The notes below the pieces were generated by a model, which worked only from the letters and a program-made list of their open reading frames with translations, searched no databases and was not told where the DNA came from. This document shows positions 1 through 11,229 of a DNA stretch of 64,000 nucleotides, one piece after another; the stretch's first letter is position 1, and the number at the start of each line of letters is the position of its first letter. The stretch spans positions 393,507,983 through 393,571,982 of the forward strand of contig NC_053489.1 in NCBI RefSeq assembly GCF_905171775.1, read 5' to 3'. Made by a program: the position numbers and the translations under genes. The DNA is from Rana temporaria. Lineage: Eukaryota; Chordata; Amphibia; Anura; Ranidae.

Positions 1-719
1 AAGGGAATTGTTTAGTGCCAGGAGTTGAGTTTTTCTCAGATTATACCTTTGTTTCTGGGGCATAATGGTACTATTCACCCAAATGACCAGCTTGATGAAT
101 TTGTCAAAGGGTCCATCAAATTGCATATACAAGAGGTGTTTTTCTTGCACTGATGTTAAGCTGACCTATAATTTAGCAAAAAGGAGACCAATTCTTGATG
201 TTTGATGCATCTACTAGCTCCTTAAAATACTATAGTCAGGCCACTGTAATGTGCTCTAAAGCTGAAGGACAGAATGATCTGTCAGGATAGATACAGGATT
301 CTGGGATATAACGTTGAACCAGACATGTGAGGTCTGACAGATGGACATAGTTGCAAAGCAAATTGTAGGGCAGGACCTGCAAGAGAGAATATTGCCCTAT
401 AAATGGCCTTTTATCCACTGAGTCTTTAAATACAGATATAAGAAATTGGCTTAAACAAATAATAATAAATAATATCAATATTATTATTAAACATCCATTT
501 CTCACCGTTTGATAGGGGAATAATATACAGTGTAAAGAGTTAAACATGAACAGCCTAACTACTGGTAAGGAAATAGTACACAGATATGACAAAACCAATC
601 CTAGAGGCATATACTGTAAATCACAAGCACAGATCCATAACAACAATGCCTAATATCATCAAGCAATAAAACCCCTACACCATAGAAGACATACAGGACA
701 ATGACATTAGTAAAGTATA
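1..719. other. AT-rich stretch, nothing recognised
   Basis: I see no recognisable coding region, terminal repeats or RNA gene here. The only long open frame is minus-strand (236-646). It has no recognisable domain and runs over AT-rich sequence, so it is probably chance. The block ends at the TTAA (720-723) that is the target site of the next MITE. Confidence 0.4.
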
Positions 720-723
720 TTAA

Positions 724-1121
724 AGCGGGAGTTCACCCGAAAAAAAAAATTTAACATTAGATTTAGGCTAATTAAGGAGAGCAGAAACGGGTATTTTTTT
801 TAGAATCAATGCCGTACTTACCGTTGTAGAGATAGATATTCTCCCGCCGCTTCCGGGTATGATCTTCGGGACTGGGCGTTTCTATTTGATTGACAGCCTT
901 CCGACGGTCGTATACAGCGCGTCACCAGTTGCCGAAAGAAGCCGAACGTCGGTGCGGCTCTATACGGCGCCTGCGCACCGACGTTCGGCTACTTTCGGAA
1001 ACTCATGACGCGCTGTATGCGACGGTTGAAAGGCATTGATTTAAAAAAAATACCCGTTTCTGCTCCCCTTAATTAGCCTAAATCTAATGTTAAAAATTTA
1101 TATTTTGGGTGAACCTCCACT
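724..1121. repeat. TTAA-flanked foldback MITE, T2/Kolobok-like, copy 1
   Basis: The element is flanked by TTAA at 720-723 and 1122-1125. It begins AGCGGGAGTTCACCC and ends with the imperfect inverse GGGTGAACCTCCACT. The interior folds back on itself around the CGACGTTCGGC / GCCGAACGTCG arms near 945-990. Further copies lie at 21257, 32031 and 58006. A TTAA duplication plus ends of the TTAAAG-purine type fits the T2/Kolobok MITEs known from Xenopus. piggyBac also uses TTAA, so the superfamily is inferred. An ACTTACC motif sits at 816-822. Confidence 0.75.
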
Positions 1122-1125
1122 TTAA

Positions 1126-1395
1126 TAGTTAAAAGTTTTTCAGATATTACTGATCCCCAATGTCCCTCTGTCAAGTCTACCCGGTCAGATCTCTGCAGCC
1201 CGTTTCCCTCTCTCATTTTTATCCGAGTTACATCTATTCCCTATCATTGAGAAACCTCTGATTAGTCCAAACTGCACAATTATATCTTTCTCATGAAATT
1301 GATTAGATGGTAATTCAAGCCTCCTTTGATGTGATAACAATCCAATTTAAATTCTATTAATTAATTTGGGTCTCTCCCTGCCATTCAGAGTCATG
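1126..1395. other. short unannotated spacer
   Basis: This is AT-rich spacer between the first MITE and the left end of the large foldback element. I see no feature in it. Confidence 0.35.
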
Positions 1396-1516
1396 GGGGC
1401 TGATTTACTATTCTCACTGCGCTGCGCTGCGCTGGTTCATGGCTTAATTAATACTCCGGGTGAAGCCTTAATTAGGCGCATGAACCAGCGTAGCAGCCGG
1501 TGCATTGCAAGTAATA

Positions 1517-3128
1517 CAGGTGGTTCTCCAAAAATTTGCATATTGTTATAAAGTTCATTATTTTCTGTAATGTACTGATAAACATTAGACTTTCATATAT
1601 TTTAGATTCATTACACACAACTGAAGTAGTTCAAGCCTTTTATTGTTTTAATATTGATGATTTTGGCATACAGCTCATGAAAACCCAAAATTCCTATCTC
1701 AAAAAATTAGCATATTTCATCCGACCAATAAAAGAAAAGTGTTTTTAATAAAAAAAAAGTCAACCTTCAAATAATTATGTTCAGTTATGCATTCAATACT
1801 TGGTCGGGAATCCTTTTGCAGAAATGACTGCTTCAATGCGGCGTGGCATGGAGGCAATCAGCCTGTGGCACTGCTGAGGTGTTATGGAGGCCCAGGATGC
1901 TTCGGTAGCGGCCTTAAGCTCATCCAGAGTGTTGGGTCTTGCGTCTCTCAACTTTCTCTTCCCAATATCCCACAGATTCTCTATGGGGTTCAGGTCAGGA
2001 GAGTTGGCAGGCCAATTGAGCACAGTAGTAATACCATGGTCAGTAAATCATTTACCAGTGGTTTTGGCACTGTGAGCAGGTGCCAGGTTGTGCTGAAAAA
2101 TGAAATCCTTATCTCCATAAAGCTTTTCAGCAGATGGAAGCATGAAGTGCTCCAAAACCTCCTGATAGCTAGCTGCATTCACCCTGCCCTTGATAAAACA
2201 CAGTGGACCAACACCAGCAGCTGACATGGCACCCCAGACCATCACTGACTGTGGGTACTTGACACTGAACTTCAGGCATTTTGGCATTTCCCTCTCCCCA
2301 GTCTTCCTCCAGACTCTGGCACCTTGATTACCGAATGACATGCAAAATTTGCTTTCATCCGAAAAAAGTACTTTGGACCACTGAGCAACAGCCCAGTGTT
2401 GCTTCTCTGTAGCCCAGGTCAGGCGCTTCTGCCGCTGTTTCTGGTTCAAAAGTGGCTTGACCTGGGGAACGCGGCACCTGTAGCCCATTCCCTGCACACG
2501 CCTGTACACGGTGGCTCTGGATGTTTCTACTCCAGACTCAGTCCACTGCTTCCGCAGGTCCCCCAAGGTCTGGAATCGGTCCTTCTCCACAATCTTCCTC
2601 AGGATCCGGTCACCTCTTCTCGTTGTGCAGCGTTTTCTGCCACACCTTTTCCTTCACAAAGACTTCCCACTGAGGTGCCTTGATACAGCACTCTGGGAAC
2701 AGCCTATTCGTTCAGAAATTTCTTTCTGTGTCTTACCCTCTTGCTTGAGGGTGTCAATGATGGCCTTCTGGACAGCAGTCAGGTCGGCAGTCTTACCCAT
2801 GATTGCGGTTTGGAGTAATGAACCAGGCTAGGCGTTTTTAAAAGCCTCAGGAATCTTTTGCAGGTGTTTAGAGTTAGTTAGTTGATTCAGATGATTAGGT
2901 TAAGAGCTTGTTTAGAGAACCTTTTCATGATATGCTAATTTTTTGAGATAGGAATTTTGGGTTTTCATGAGCTGTATGCCAAAATCATCAATATTAAAAC
3001 AATAAAAGGCTTGAACTACTTCAGTTGTGTGTAATGAATCTAAAATATATGAAAGTTTAATGTTTATCAGTACATTACAGAAAATAATGAACTTTATCAC
3101 AATATGCTAATTTTTTGAGAACCACCTG
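1517..3128 (-). mobile_element. Tc1/mariner element with about 200-bp terminal inverted repeats
   Basis: A TA dinucleotide flanks both sides (1515-1516 and 3129-3130). The ends are CAGGTGGTTCTC at 1517 and GAGAACCACCTG ending at 3128. The inverted repeats are long, about 1517-1725 against 2930-3128, with near-identical inner motifs such as CTCAAAAAATTAGCATAT. Within each repeat an inner copy of the end motif appears, as expected for the IR/DR subclass of Tc1 elements. The 1.6-kb length and the single transposase reading frame (minus strand) are typical. It inserted into the left part of the foldback element at 1396-5492. Confidence 0.93.
1793..2800 (-). pseudogene. Tc1-type transposase, inactivated
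   Basis: This is a DDE transposase that would cut and paste the surrounding element. The start ATG is at 2800 (MGKTADLTAVQKA) and the terminal stop at 1793-1795, giving 335 codons, the usual Tc1 size. The N-terminal helix-turn-helix is visible (QKEISERIGCSQSAVSRHL, about residues 25-43). The first catalytic Asp is at residue 148 (LFSDESKF). The second is changed to Asn at about residue 238 (HNLAPAHS where the family has HDLAPAHS). The Glu is at about 274 (NPIENLW). Two in-frame TGA stops break it, at 2654-2656 (codon 49) and 2048-2050 (codon 251). One extra codon lies between the second catalytic site and the Glu, so the spacing is 35 rather than 34. It cannot encode active enzyme. Confidence 0.93.
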
Positions 3129-3368
3129 TATGTAAAGCCGCCGCCGAATTCCCCTATAGAAGTCTATGGGAGAAATCAAAAGTGTTAATTTTAAAGGCTA
3201 ATATGCAAGTTTTGTCCTAAAAAGTGTTTGAGGACCTGGGTACTGTCCCAGGGGACATGTATCAATGCAAAAAAAAGTTTTAAAAACTGCCGTTTTTTCG
3301 GGAGCAGTGAATTTAATAATGCTTAAAGTGAAACAATAAAAGTGAAATCTTTCTTTAAATTTCGTACC

Positions 3369-4253
3369 ATGGGGGGGGTGCTTCGCCGATTTCTGCCGGG
3401 GGAGGGCGCCTTCCCCCGGTCTTTCCGGTGCCTCGTTTTCTGCCGGGGGTGCGCCAACCCCCCGGTCTTTTCTCTGCTGTCTTGTCGTTCCCTCTTCTGC
3501 CTGTCTCCTCCGCGGAGCCCAGGGCTTTCTTTCCGATTTCTTCTCTGTTCCCTCTTCTGCCTATCTCCTCCTGGGGGGCAGGGCTTTCTTCTCTGTTCCC
3601 TCTTCTGCCTGTCTCCTCCGGGGGACAGGGCTTCTCTTGGTGCCTTCTTCCTTCTTCTCTTCCAGCGATGTTGACACGACGAGCTCTGCCGCTGTTATGG
3701 CGTCTGAGCGGACCTCGTCGACATATATAGGCATAGGGAGTGGTCACCGGGTGATGCCACCTCAAACTTTGTGACATCACATTCCCATCATGCCCCGGGA
3801 ATGTGATGTCACATGGGTTAAGGTCGCAGAGTGGCATCAGCCGGTGACCACGCCCTATGCCTATATAAGTCGATGCGCACCACTCAGACGGCATTACAGC
3901 GGCAGAGCTCGTCGTGTCAACATTGCTGGAAGAGAAGAAGGAAGAAGGCACCTAGAGAAGCCCTGTCCCCCGGAGGAGACAGGCAGACGAGGGAACAGAG
4001 AAGAAAGCCCTGCCCCCCCCCCCGGAGGAGACAGGCAGAAGAGGGAACAGAGAAGAAAGCGGAAAGAAAGCCCTGGGCTCCGCGGAGGAGACAGGCAGAA
4101 GAGGGAACGACAAGACAGCAGAGAAAAGACCGGGGACTTGGCGCACCCCCTGCAGAAAACGAGGAAGAAGAGCGGGGCCCCGGCGGAAGGCACCGGAAAG
4201 ACCAGGGGAAGGCGCCCTCCCCCAGCAGAAATCGGCGAAGCCCGGATGCCCCC
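3369..4253. repeat. large near-perfect palindrome with internal purine/pyrimidine repeats
   Basis: The arms run about 3369-3780 and 3800-4253, centred on the short inverted repeat CACATTCCC / GGGAATGTG near 3779-3803. Each arm carries GGCGCCCTCCCCC at its outer edge and several direct repeats related to TCTGTTCCCTCTTCTGCCTG on one strand. The right arm is followed by a second partial direct copy (4260-4390). Long open frames on both strands here are products of this composition and I do not regard them as genes. Confidence 0.8.
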
Positions 4254-5515
4254 CCTAATGTAAAAGAGCTTAAAGGGGTTGGGGGGCCCCGGCGGAAGGC
4301 ACCGGATAAAACCGAGGGATGGCGCCCTCCCCCGGCAGAAATCAGCGAAGGCCAGGGCCCCGGCGGAAGAGAGAAGACCGGGAGAGAAGACACCCCCCCT
4401 TGTAAAAGAGCTTAAAGAAGAAAGAGGGGGCCACGGAGCTGACTAATAAATTATTTTAAAAATCTGTGTGGTGTGTTTTTTTTACTTTAAATTTTCCCCC
4501 AGGTGAATGGGTAGGGGTACGATGTACCCCATACTCATTCACATAGGGTGGGGGGCCGGCATCTGGGGGCCCCCTTATTAAAGGGGGCTCGCAGATTCCG
4601 ATAAGCCTCGCCCGCATACCCCGACAACCAACGGCAAGGGTTGTCGGGAAGAGGCTCTTTGTCCCTATCGACATGGGGACAAGAGTGCTTTGGGGTGAGG
4701 GGGGCAGTGCCCCCTCCCCCAAAGCACACACTCCCCCATGTTGAGGGCATGCGGTCTTGTACGGCTCAGGAGGGGGGGCGCTCGCTCGTCCCCACCCCCA
4801 TTCCTGTCCGGCCAGACTGCGTGCTTGGGATAAGAGCTTGGTCTGGATCTGGGGGGAACCCCACGCTGGTTTTCGGCGTGGGTTTAACCCCTTATGTTCC
4901 AGACCAAGCCTAAGAGCCTGGTATGCACTTGGAGGGGAACTCGTGCCGGTTTTTGCTTTGAAATTTGGCGCGGAGTTCCCCTTCATGGTCAGCGCAAGCT
5001 GAAAACAGGTCGGCCTTTCACGTACGCCGACTCTAGCTGCGCAATCACAGCTACGCTGCTTGGTATTTACCAAGATTTTCCCAGCGTAGTGAGTCGGCGT
5101 GCGTGAAAGGACGTATTTGCCCCACACGCATGCGCAGTATGCAAATAAACCTCCCGGAGGTTTATTACTACTTGCGGCGTACGGCGCTCGATTTCACTTT
5201 CAATTCAAAAAACACTTTCACTTTCAATTCGGCCCGGGAAACTAACCTCCCCACTTCACCTCACATCTCCCCCAATAAACTCCCGCCCAAACCCCGTCTA
5301 TTTACATTTCTAAATGCCGTAAGCCAGGTCTATACAGGCGCACCATGCGCCCTCTCTTGGACGTACTAGGCATTATAGTAAATAAGGAAATACACTGCAC
5401 TGGCAGCGTATTTCTTTAGTAAATGTCAAAACGGCTGCTATGCCTGGCTTTGCTCCATGAGTCATGGAGCAAAGGCTTGGTAAATCAGCCCCACGGTGTC
5501 TTTTCTACCAGATAC

Positions 5516-5555
<40 letters not shown>
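5516..5555. repeat. (TAGA)n microsatellite
   Basis: About ten consecutive TAGA units follow the right end of the foldback element. Confidence 0.95.
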
Positions 5556-5556
<1 letters not shown>

Positions 5557-5884
5557 GCAGGAAGGCTAGTCAGTATAGTTAAATTTGCAGTGTATAGAGG
5601 ATATATATACATCCTAGCGTTGTACATATATTTATACACTGTATAGCTTAGCTAGATCAGCTATTCCTATTGTTAGGCAATTTCTTTGTGCTAGCTGCAG
5701 TGCTCTAACGTGTTGTATTGCCTGCATGCAGTTTAGTTTAAACTTAAACATAGTACTCAGTGTTAGTGGACGTGTGCTATTTAATTGCACACATACACGC
5801 AGTTTCTGTTACTGCATGACATGTGTGCTATATAATTGCACATACACGCATTAGCTGTTACTACACGTGTGTTATTTATTTGCA

Positions 5885-7096
5885 CATAAACGCAGTCGCT
5901 GTTAATGCACGTGTGCTGTGTTTTTGGCCATAAACGCAGTCTATCTTACTGCACGTTTGCTGTGTTTTTGCCCATGAACGCAGTCGATCATACTGCACGT
6001 TTGCTGTGTTTTTGGCCATAAACTCAGTCGATCTTACTATACGTTTGCTGTGTTTTTGCCCATAAACGCAGTCGATCTTACTGCACGTTTGCCGTGTTTT
6101 TGCCCATAAACGCAGTCGATCATACTGCACGTTTGCTGTGTTTTTGGCCATAAACTCAGTCGATCTTACTGCACGTTTGCTGTGTTTTTGCCCATAAACG
6201 CAGTCGATCTCACTGCACATTTGCTGTGTTTTTGGCCATAAACTCAGTCGATCTTACTGCACCTTTTCTGTGTTTTTGCCCATAAACGCAGTCGATCTTA
6301 CTATACATTTGCTGTGTTTTTGCCCATAAACGCAGTCGATCTTACTGCACGTTTGCTGTGTTTTTGCCCATCAACTCAGTCGATCTTACTATACGTTTGC
6401 TGTGTTTTTGCCCATCAACTCAGTCGATCTTACTATACGTTTGCTGTGTTTTTGCCCATCAACGCAGTCGATCTTACTGCACGTTTTCTGTGTTTTTGCC
6501 CATCAACTCAGTCGATCTTACTATACGTTTGCTGTGTTTTTGCCCATCAACTCAGTCGATCTTACTATACGTTTGCTGAGTTTTTGCCCATAAACGCAGT
6601 CGATCTTACTGCAAGTTTGCTGTGTTTTTGCCCATAAACTTAGTCGATCTTACAATACGTTTGCTGTGTTTTTGCCCATCAACTCAGTCGATCTTACTAT
6701 ACGTTTGCTGTGTTTTTGCCCATAAACTCAGTCGATATTACTATACGTTTGCTGTGTTTTTGCCCATAAACGCAGTCGATCTTACTGCACGTTTGCTGTG
6801 TTTTTGCCCATCAACTCCGTCGATCTTACTATACGTTTGCTGTGTTTTTGCCCATAAACGCAGTCGATCTTACTGCACGTTTGCTGTGTTTTTGCCCATC
6901 AACTCCGTCGATCTTACTATACGTTTGCTGTGTTTTTGCCCATAAACGCAGTCGATCTTACTGCACGTTTGCTGTGTTTTTGCCCATAAACGCAGTCGAT
7001 CTTACTATACGTTTGCTGTGTTTTTGCCCATAAACGCAGTCGATCTTACTGCACGTTTGCTGTGTTTTTGCCCATAAACGCAGTTGCTCTTACTGG
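5885..7096. repeat. 44-bp minisatellite, about 27 copies
   Basis: The unit is 44 bp: TGTGTTTTTGCCCATAAACG followed by CAGTCGATCTTACTGCACGT and TTGC. Two main variants alternate irregularly. One has CATAAACGCAG with TACTGCACG; the other has CATCAACTCAG with TACTATACG, so distant changes travel together. Because 44 is not a multiple of three, long frames on either strand cycle through all three readings. These frames are repeat artefacts. The array ends about 45 bp before the hAT start codon. Confidence 0.95.
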
Positions 7097-7141
7097 ACAG
7101 GTGCCGTTTATTTCTGATTTTGTCCTGTGCAGGCTATTAAA

Positions 7142-7718
7142 ATGTCTGGAAGGACAACAAAGAAAGGCAGAGAGTCACGAGGGCAAGCAGGCTCTGCATC
7201 TAAAGGCAACGCTGGTGGTGGACACGGTGCATCCTCTTCAGGACGTGGCCGCCTGACACGCTCGTCATTGTTTTCGGGAGCTGGCCGTGTTGAGCCCCAA
7301 CATACAGAGAAATTAGTAGAGTGAATGACCAAGCCGTCCTCATCCTCCTCATCCTCTCTCACCCAGGCTGAGCTTAGTTTATCTGGCAAAGCAGCTGCCA
7401 AGGCGTCCTCTTCCTTCTGCACAATGGCATCACACAATCCTTCCCTAGTCCCACCATGTCCTCCTGAGGAGTCCCCCGAACTGTTTCAACACAGTGTTGG
7501 GTACATGCTACATGAAGATGCGCAGCGTTCTGAAGGCTCCGATGACGGAACACAGATAGAGGAAGGCATTGATGTGAGCCCAGAGAGAGCGGGTGCCCGA
7601 GAGGGACAGCAATATGGCAGTCATGTTCCCCCAGCTGCAGCATACTGCCAGGTTTTCGACAGTGATAAGGAGGGAGGGGATGATGAGGTCACTGACTCTA
7701 CCTGGGTGCCTGATAGGA

Positions 7719-7754
<36 letters not shown>

Positions 7755-10495
7755 CACAGGCACATCTCCAAATAGGCAGGATGCCCTCCAGGGGACAGCT
7801 TAAGGGCAGCACACCAACTGCATTACATCGCAGAGCTACGCCTGTGCAGGGCGCTGCTGCGTCTCAACGGTACTGCAAAAGTTCTTTGGTGTGGGCCTTT
7901 TTTGAGACATGTGCATCAGATCGCACCGTTGCTATTTGCAACATATGTCTCCAGCGTATCTCGCGTGGCCAAAACATCACCGCTTGGGCACCACATGCTT
8001 GACCAGATATATGTCGACCTGCCATTCAGTTCGTTGGCAAGCATACCAGAAAGACCCACACCAAAGAACAAAGCGGACCTCCCCTTGCCCCTCATCAGCT
8101 GGGAGCTCCAACCCCACAAGACCCTCAGTCCTCTCTGAAGCCTGCACTGATAGGACTGAAGGTGTAGAAATAGGTGTGTCACAACCTAGTGGTACATGCG
8201 GAAAATCTACTGATGGTAGCAGACAAATTTCCCTGCCCCAGCTGCTGCAGCGCCGAAAGAAGTACTCTCCCAGCCATCCACATGCCCAGCGGCTGAATGC
8301 TAGCTTAGCGAAATTGCTAGCACTTCAACTGCTACCTTTTCAGTTGGTAGGTTCTGCCCCCTTCCATGAGTTTGTGCAATGTGCGGTACCTCAGTGGCAA
8401 GTACCCAAACGCCACTTTTTCTCACGGAAGGCGATTCCCGCTCTCTATCGGCATGTGGAAGGCAATGTCCATGCCTCGCTGGACAGGGCGGTCAGTGGTA
8501 AGGTGCATCTTACCGCTGACTCATGGTCCAGCAGGCATGGACAGGGACGTTACCTCTCTTTCACGGAGCATTGGGTGACTCTGCTGGCAGCTGGAAAGGA
8601 CGCAGGGCAAGGTACAGTAGTGTTGGAGGTTGTTCCGCCACCACGCCTCCAAAACACTACTACTGGTTGTGACACACCTCTCTCCTCCACCCCCTCCTCT
8701 TATTCTTCCTCTGTGGCCTCTTCCTGTGCTGATGTTTCCTCTGAACCAGCCGTGCTCCGTAGGCGTACGAAGGGCTACGCAGGAATACATGCCAAGAGAT
8801 GCAATGCGGTGCTAGAGCTGGTGTGCTTGGGAGACAGGAGCCACACTAGGGCAGAGGTTCTGTCAGCTCTACAGGGGCAGGCTCAGAGGTGGTTGACGCC
8901 ACGCCAGCTTAAGCCAGGAATGGTGGTTAGCGACAATGGCACCAACCTCCTCTCTGCCCTGCGACAGGGAAAACTGACCCATGTGCCCTGTTTTGCTCAT
9001 GTTCTCAATTTGGTGGTGCAGCGGGTCTTGGGCAGGTACCCGGGCTTACAGGATGTCCTGAAGCAGGCCAGGAAAGTCTATGTGCATTTCCGAAGGTCAT
9101 ACAATGACACTTCTCGGCTGACAGACCTCCAAAGGGAATACAACCTGCCCAAGAACCGCCTAATCTGTGACATGCCCACCAGATGGAACTCTACATTGGC
9201 CATGCTGCAGCGGCTGCACACGCAGCAGAGGGCCATTAATGAGTACCTGTGCCAATATGGCAGCAGAACTGGGTCAGGGGAGCTTGGGTTTTTTCCCCCA
9301 CACCAACGCGCCTGACGCTTTGATCAGGGATGCATGCACTGTCCTGTCACCATTTGAGGAGGCCACGAGGATGGTGAGCAGTGACAGTGCATGCATCAGT
9401 GAGACTGTCCCTCTTATTCACCTGTTGGAGCACACTCTACGTGGAATAATGGACAGGGCCCTTGAGGCAGAACAGAGGGAGGAAGAGGAGGACTTCCTTA
9501 CCTCTCAAGGCCCCCTTTATCCAGACAGTGGTCCTGCATGCCCGCCTACCACACAGGAAGAGGACGAGGTGGAGGAGGAGGAGGAGGAGGAGGAAGATTG
9601 TATCAGCAGCATGGAGGTGGAGCCTAGCACTCAGCAGCAGCAGTCTTCAAGGGATCACTTACAGTCCCATGGAACCCGTTGACTTTTACGTGGCTGGGAT
9701 GAAGTGGCTGCGGATCCTGTCGTCCTCAGTGACCCAGAGGACTGTGCCCCGAATGCCTCAGCAAACCTACGCTGCATGGCCTCCCTGATCCTACAAAGCC
9801 TGCATAAGGATCCTCATGTTCGTGGTATCAAGGAGAGGGATCATTACTGGCTGGCAACTCTCCTTGATCCATGTTACAAGAGTATGGTTGCGGAGCTTAT
9901 CTTGCCGTCGTAGAGAAAGCAGAAGATGAAACATCTTCGGGAGGCCTTGCAGAAGGCTCTGTGCAACGCGTTCCCAGAACCTGAGGGATTACCAAATCCT
10001 GTTCCTGGACAACGTGTTGCTGAGGCTTCGGTGAGTCACAGAAGGAGCGGTGGAGAAGGTGGCTGTCTGACCGATGCGTTCAGACAATTTTTTAGTCCGC
10101 AGCCCCAAGGTATGACCGGTTCCAGCAATCATCGCCAGTGTTTGATTTACATGGTGCGTGAATACCTAGGGGCAAGATCAGACTTGGACACCTTCCCCAC
10201 CAAAAATCCTCTGGCATACTGGGTCTTGAGGATGGATCACTAGCCAGAGCTTGCACAGTACGCTATTGAGCTACTGGCTTGCCCTGCATCCAGCGTTCTT
10301 TCAGAACGCACATTCAGTGGTGCTGGAGGCTTTGTGACCGATCACAGGGTGCGCCTCTCCACCGACTCCGTTGATCGACTGACCTTCATAAAAATGAATC
10401 AGGCTTGGATCAACACCAGCTACCAAGCACCTGATGCAGATGTAACTGAATATTTTTTTTTAAATGACAGATCACTTGGAGACTGCCTATGCTGA
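7142..10495 (+). pseudogene. hAT-superfamily transposase with BED zinc finger, broken
   Basis: The frame starts at ATG 7142 (MSGRTTKKGRE) and, allowing for damage, ends at TGA 10493-10495. In order it shows an acidic low-complexity N-terminus (poly-Glu near 7725-7755), a BED-type finger (SLVWAFFETCASDRTVAICNICLQ, about 7885-7960) and the hAT catalytic core. Core motifs are LTADSWSS (about 8510), VVSDNGTNLL (about 8925), CFAHVLNLVV (about 8990) and MPTRWNSTLAML (about 9170). Then come WLATLLDPCYK (about 9850) and the C-terminal dimerisation motif CPASSVLSERTFSGAGG (about 10280). One pair of frameshifts (about 7960 and 9290) displaces the middle. In-frame stops lie at 7322, 9680, 9911 and 10241. 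All other segments share one phase. It is inactive but easy to read, so of moderate age. Confidence 0.92.
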
Positions 10496-10589
10496 TGCTG
10501 AGTGACTGTCCTGTTCTGCTGCTGACTGAATATCCTTTTCCTCCTCACTGATCTTGCTGATAGCTAGTAAGAAAATGTTTGTTTCTGGG

Positions 10590-10905
10590 CTCCGCCACCA
10601 GTGCCTAAGGCCCAATGTTTCTGCCCCTGTTTAACAGGGGCGTCCAATAACAATTTTTGATGCAATACTTTGCATGTGGCTCTTTGCTGCGCTCCAATTA
10701 CAGTATCTGAGGGGTTGCAGTGTTGTGTTGTGCCTAAGGCCCAATGTTTCTTCCCCTGTTTAACAGGGGCGTCCAATAACAATTTTTGATGCAATACTTT
10801 GCATGTGGCTCTTTGCTGCGCTCCAATTACAGTATCTGTGAGGGGTTGCAGTGTTGTGACACCGCCACCAGTGCCTAAGGCCAATTTTTCTGCCCCTGTT
10901 CTAGT
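10590..10905. repeat. about 129-bp direct repeat, 2.4 copies
   Basis: GTGCCTAAGGCC starts units at about 10602, 10731 and 10872. Each carries a small hairpin (CCCCTGTTTAACAGGGG) and then a CAATACTTTGCATGTGGC segment. This is probably the right subterminal region of the hAT element. Confidence 0.85.
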
Positions 10906-10910
10906 AATTT

Positions 10911-11229
10911 TCTTTGTTTGATTATTTTCTAAATTGAGTTCATCCTAGCTTTCTCCTATGTTATCAAGGTGTCATGTTTATTTTCCTGTACTAAATACTC
11001 ATCATTGTCAATGTAAACACCACAAATCTAGATTTGTTCTTTTAGGCAGCATTGATATAATAAGAAGCCACACATTGTTGAGTATCCAAAAATATTTATT
11101 GTATCACACTTAAAATGTGTCATTTTTATTTTTTCAAAAAATATCTTAATATAAATTCTTTCATTTTTTTTTTTTTGGTCAAGAAATATTTTTTTTATTT
11201 GAAATATTTTCTACATCTTTTTTTTTTTT
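10911..11229. other. AT-rich 3' flank of the Harbinger Myb-like gene
   Basis: This is AT-rich sequence with T runs just downstream (minus strand) of the Myb-like gene stop codon. It may hold its 3' UTR and the end of the Harbinger element, but I cannot fix the terminus. Confidence 0.35.

Larger units (their letters stand above)
1396..5492. mobile_element. large GC-rich foldback element interrupted by a Tc1 insertion
   Basis: The outer ends are inverted copies: GGGGCTGATTTAC at 1396-1408 and its complement ending at 5492. Without the Tc1 insertion (1517-3128) the element is about 2.5 kb. It contains a short hairpin near the left end (CGCTGGTTCATG against CATGAACCAGCG, about 1430-1490), a very large palindrome (3369-4253), a GC-rich block of short foldbacks (4500-5130) and a tail with duplicated TTTCACTTTCAATTC. 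I see no transposase. It is therefore a non-autonomous element of unknown superfamily, and I could not read a convincing target duplication. The two ends could instead belong to two separate insertions. Confidence 0.5.
5560..10910 (+). mobile_element. hAT (ZBED-type) element, approximate limits
   Basis: I infer one element from three parts. They are a minisatellite-bearing left region (5760-7096), a broken transposase (7142-10495), and a right region of 129-bp repeats (10590-10905). I could not find matching terminal repeats or an 8-bp duplication, so both limits are estimates. The stretch 5560-5760 holds nothing recognisable. From 5760 degenerate versions of the minisatellite unit appear (CACATACACGCA with CTGTTACTGCA). 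Confidence 0.5.

Noticed and set aside
1787..2683. Plus-strand open frames over the Tc1 element
   Set aside because: They are antisense to the transposase and have no domains.
3355..4415. Long overlapping open frames on both strands, Arg/Glu/Pro-rich
   Set aside because: They arise from the inverted, purine/pyrimidine-biased palindrome; both strands give mirror-like low-complexity proteins and no domain is present.
5876..7256. Several 60-114-codon frames with repeated FAHQLSRSYYTF-type sequence
   Set aside because: They are readings of the 44-bp minisatellite, which is open in every frame.
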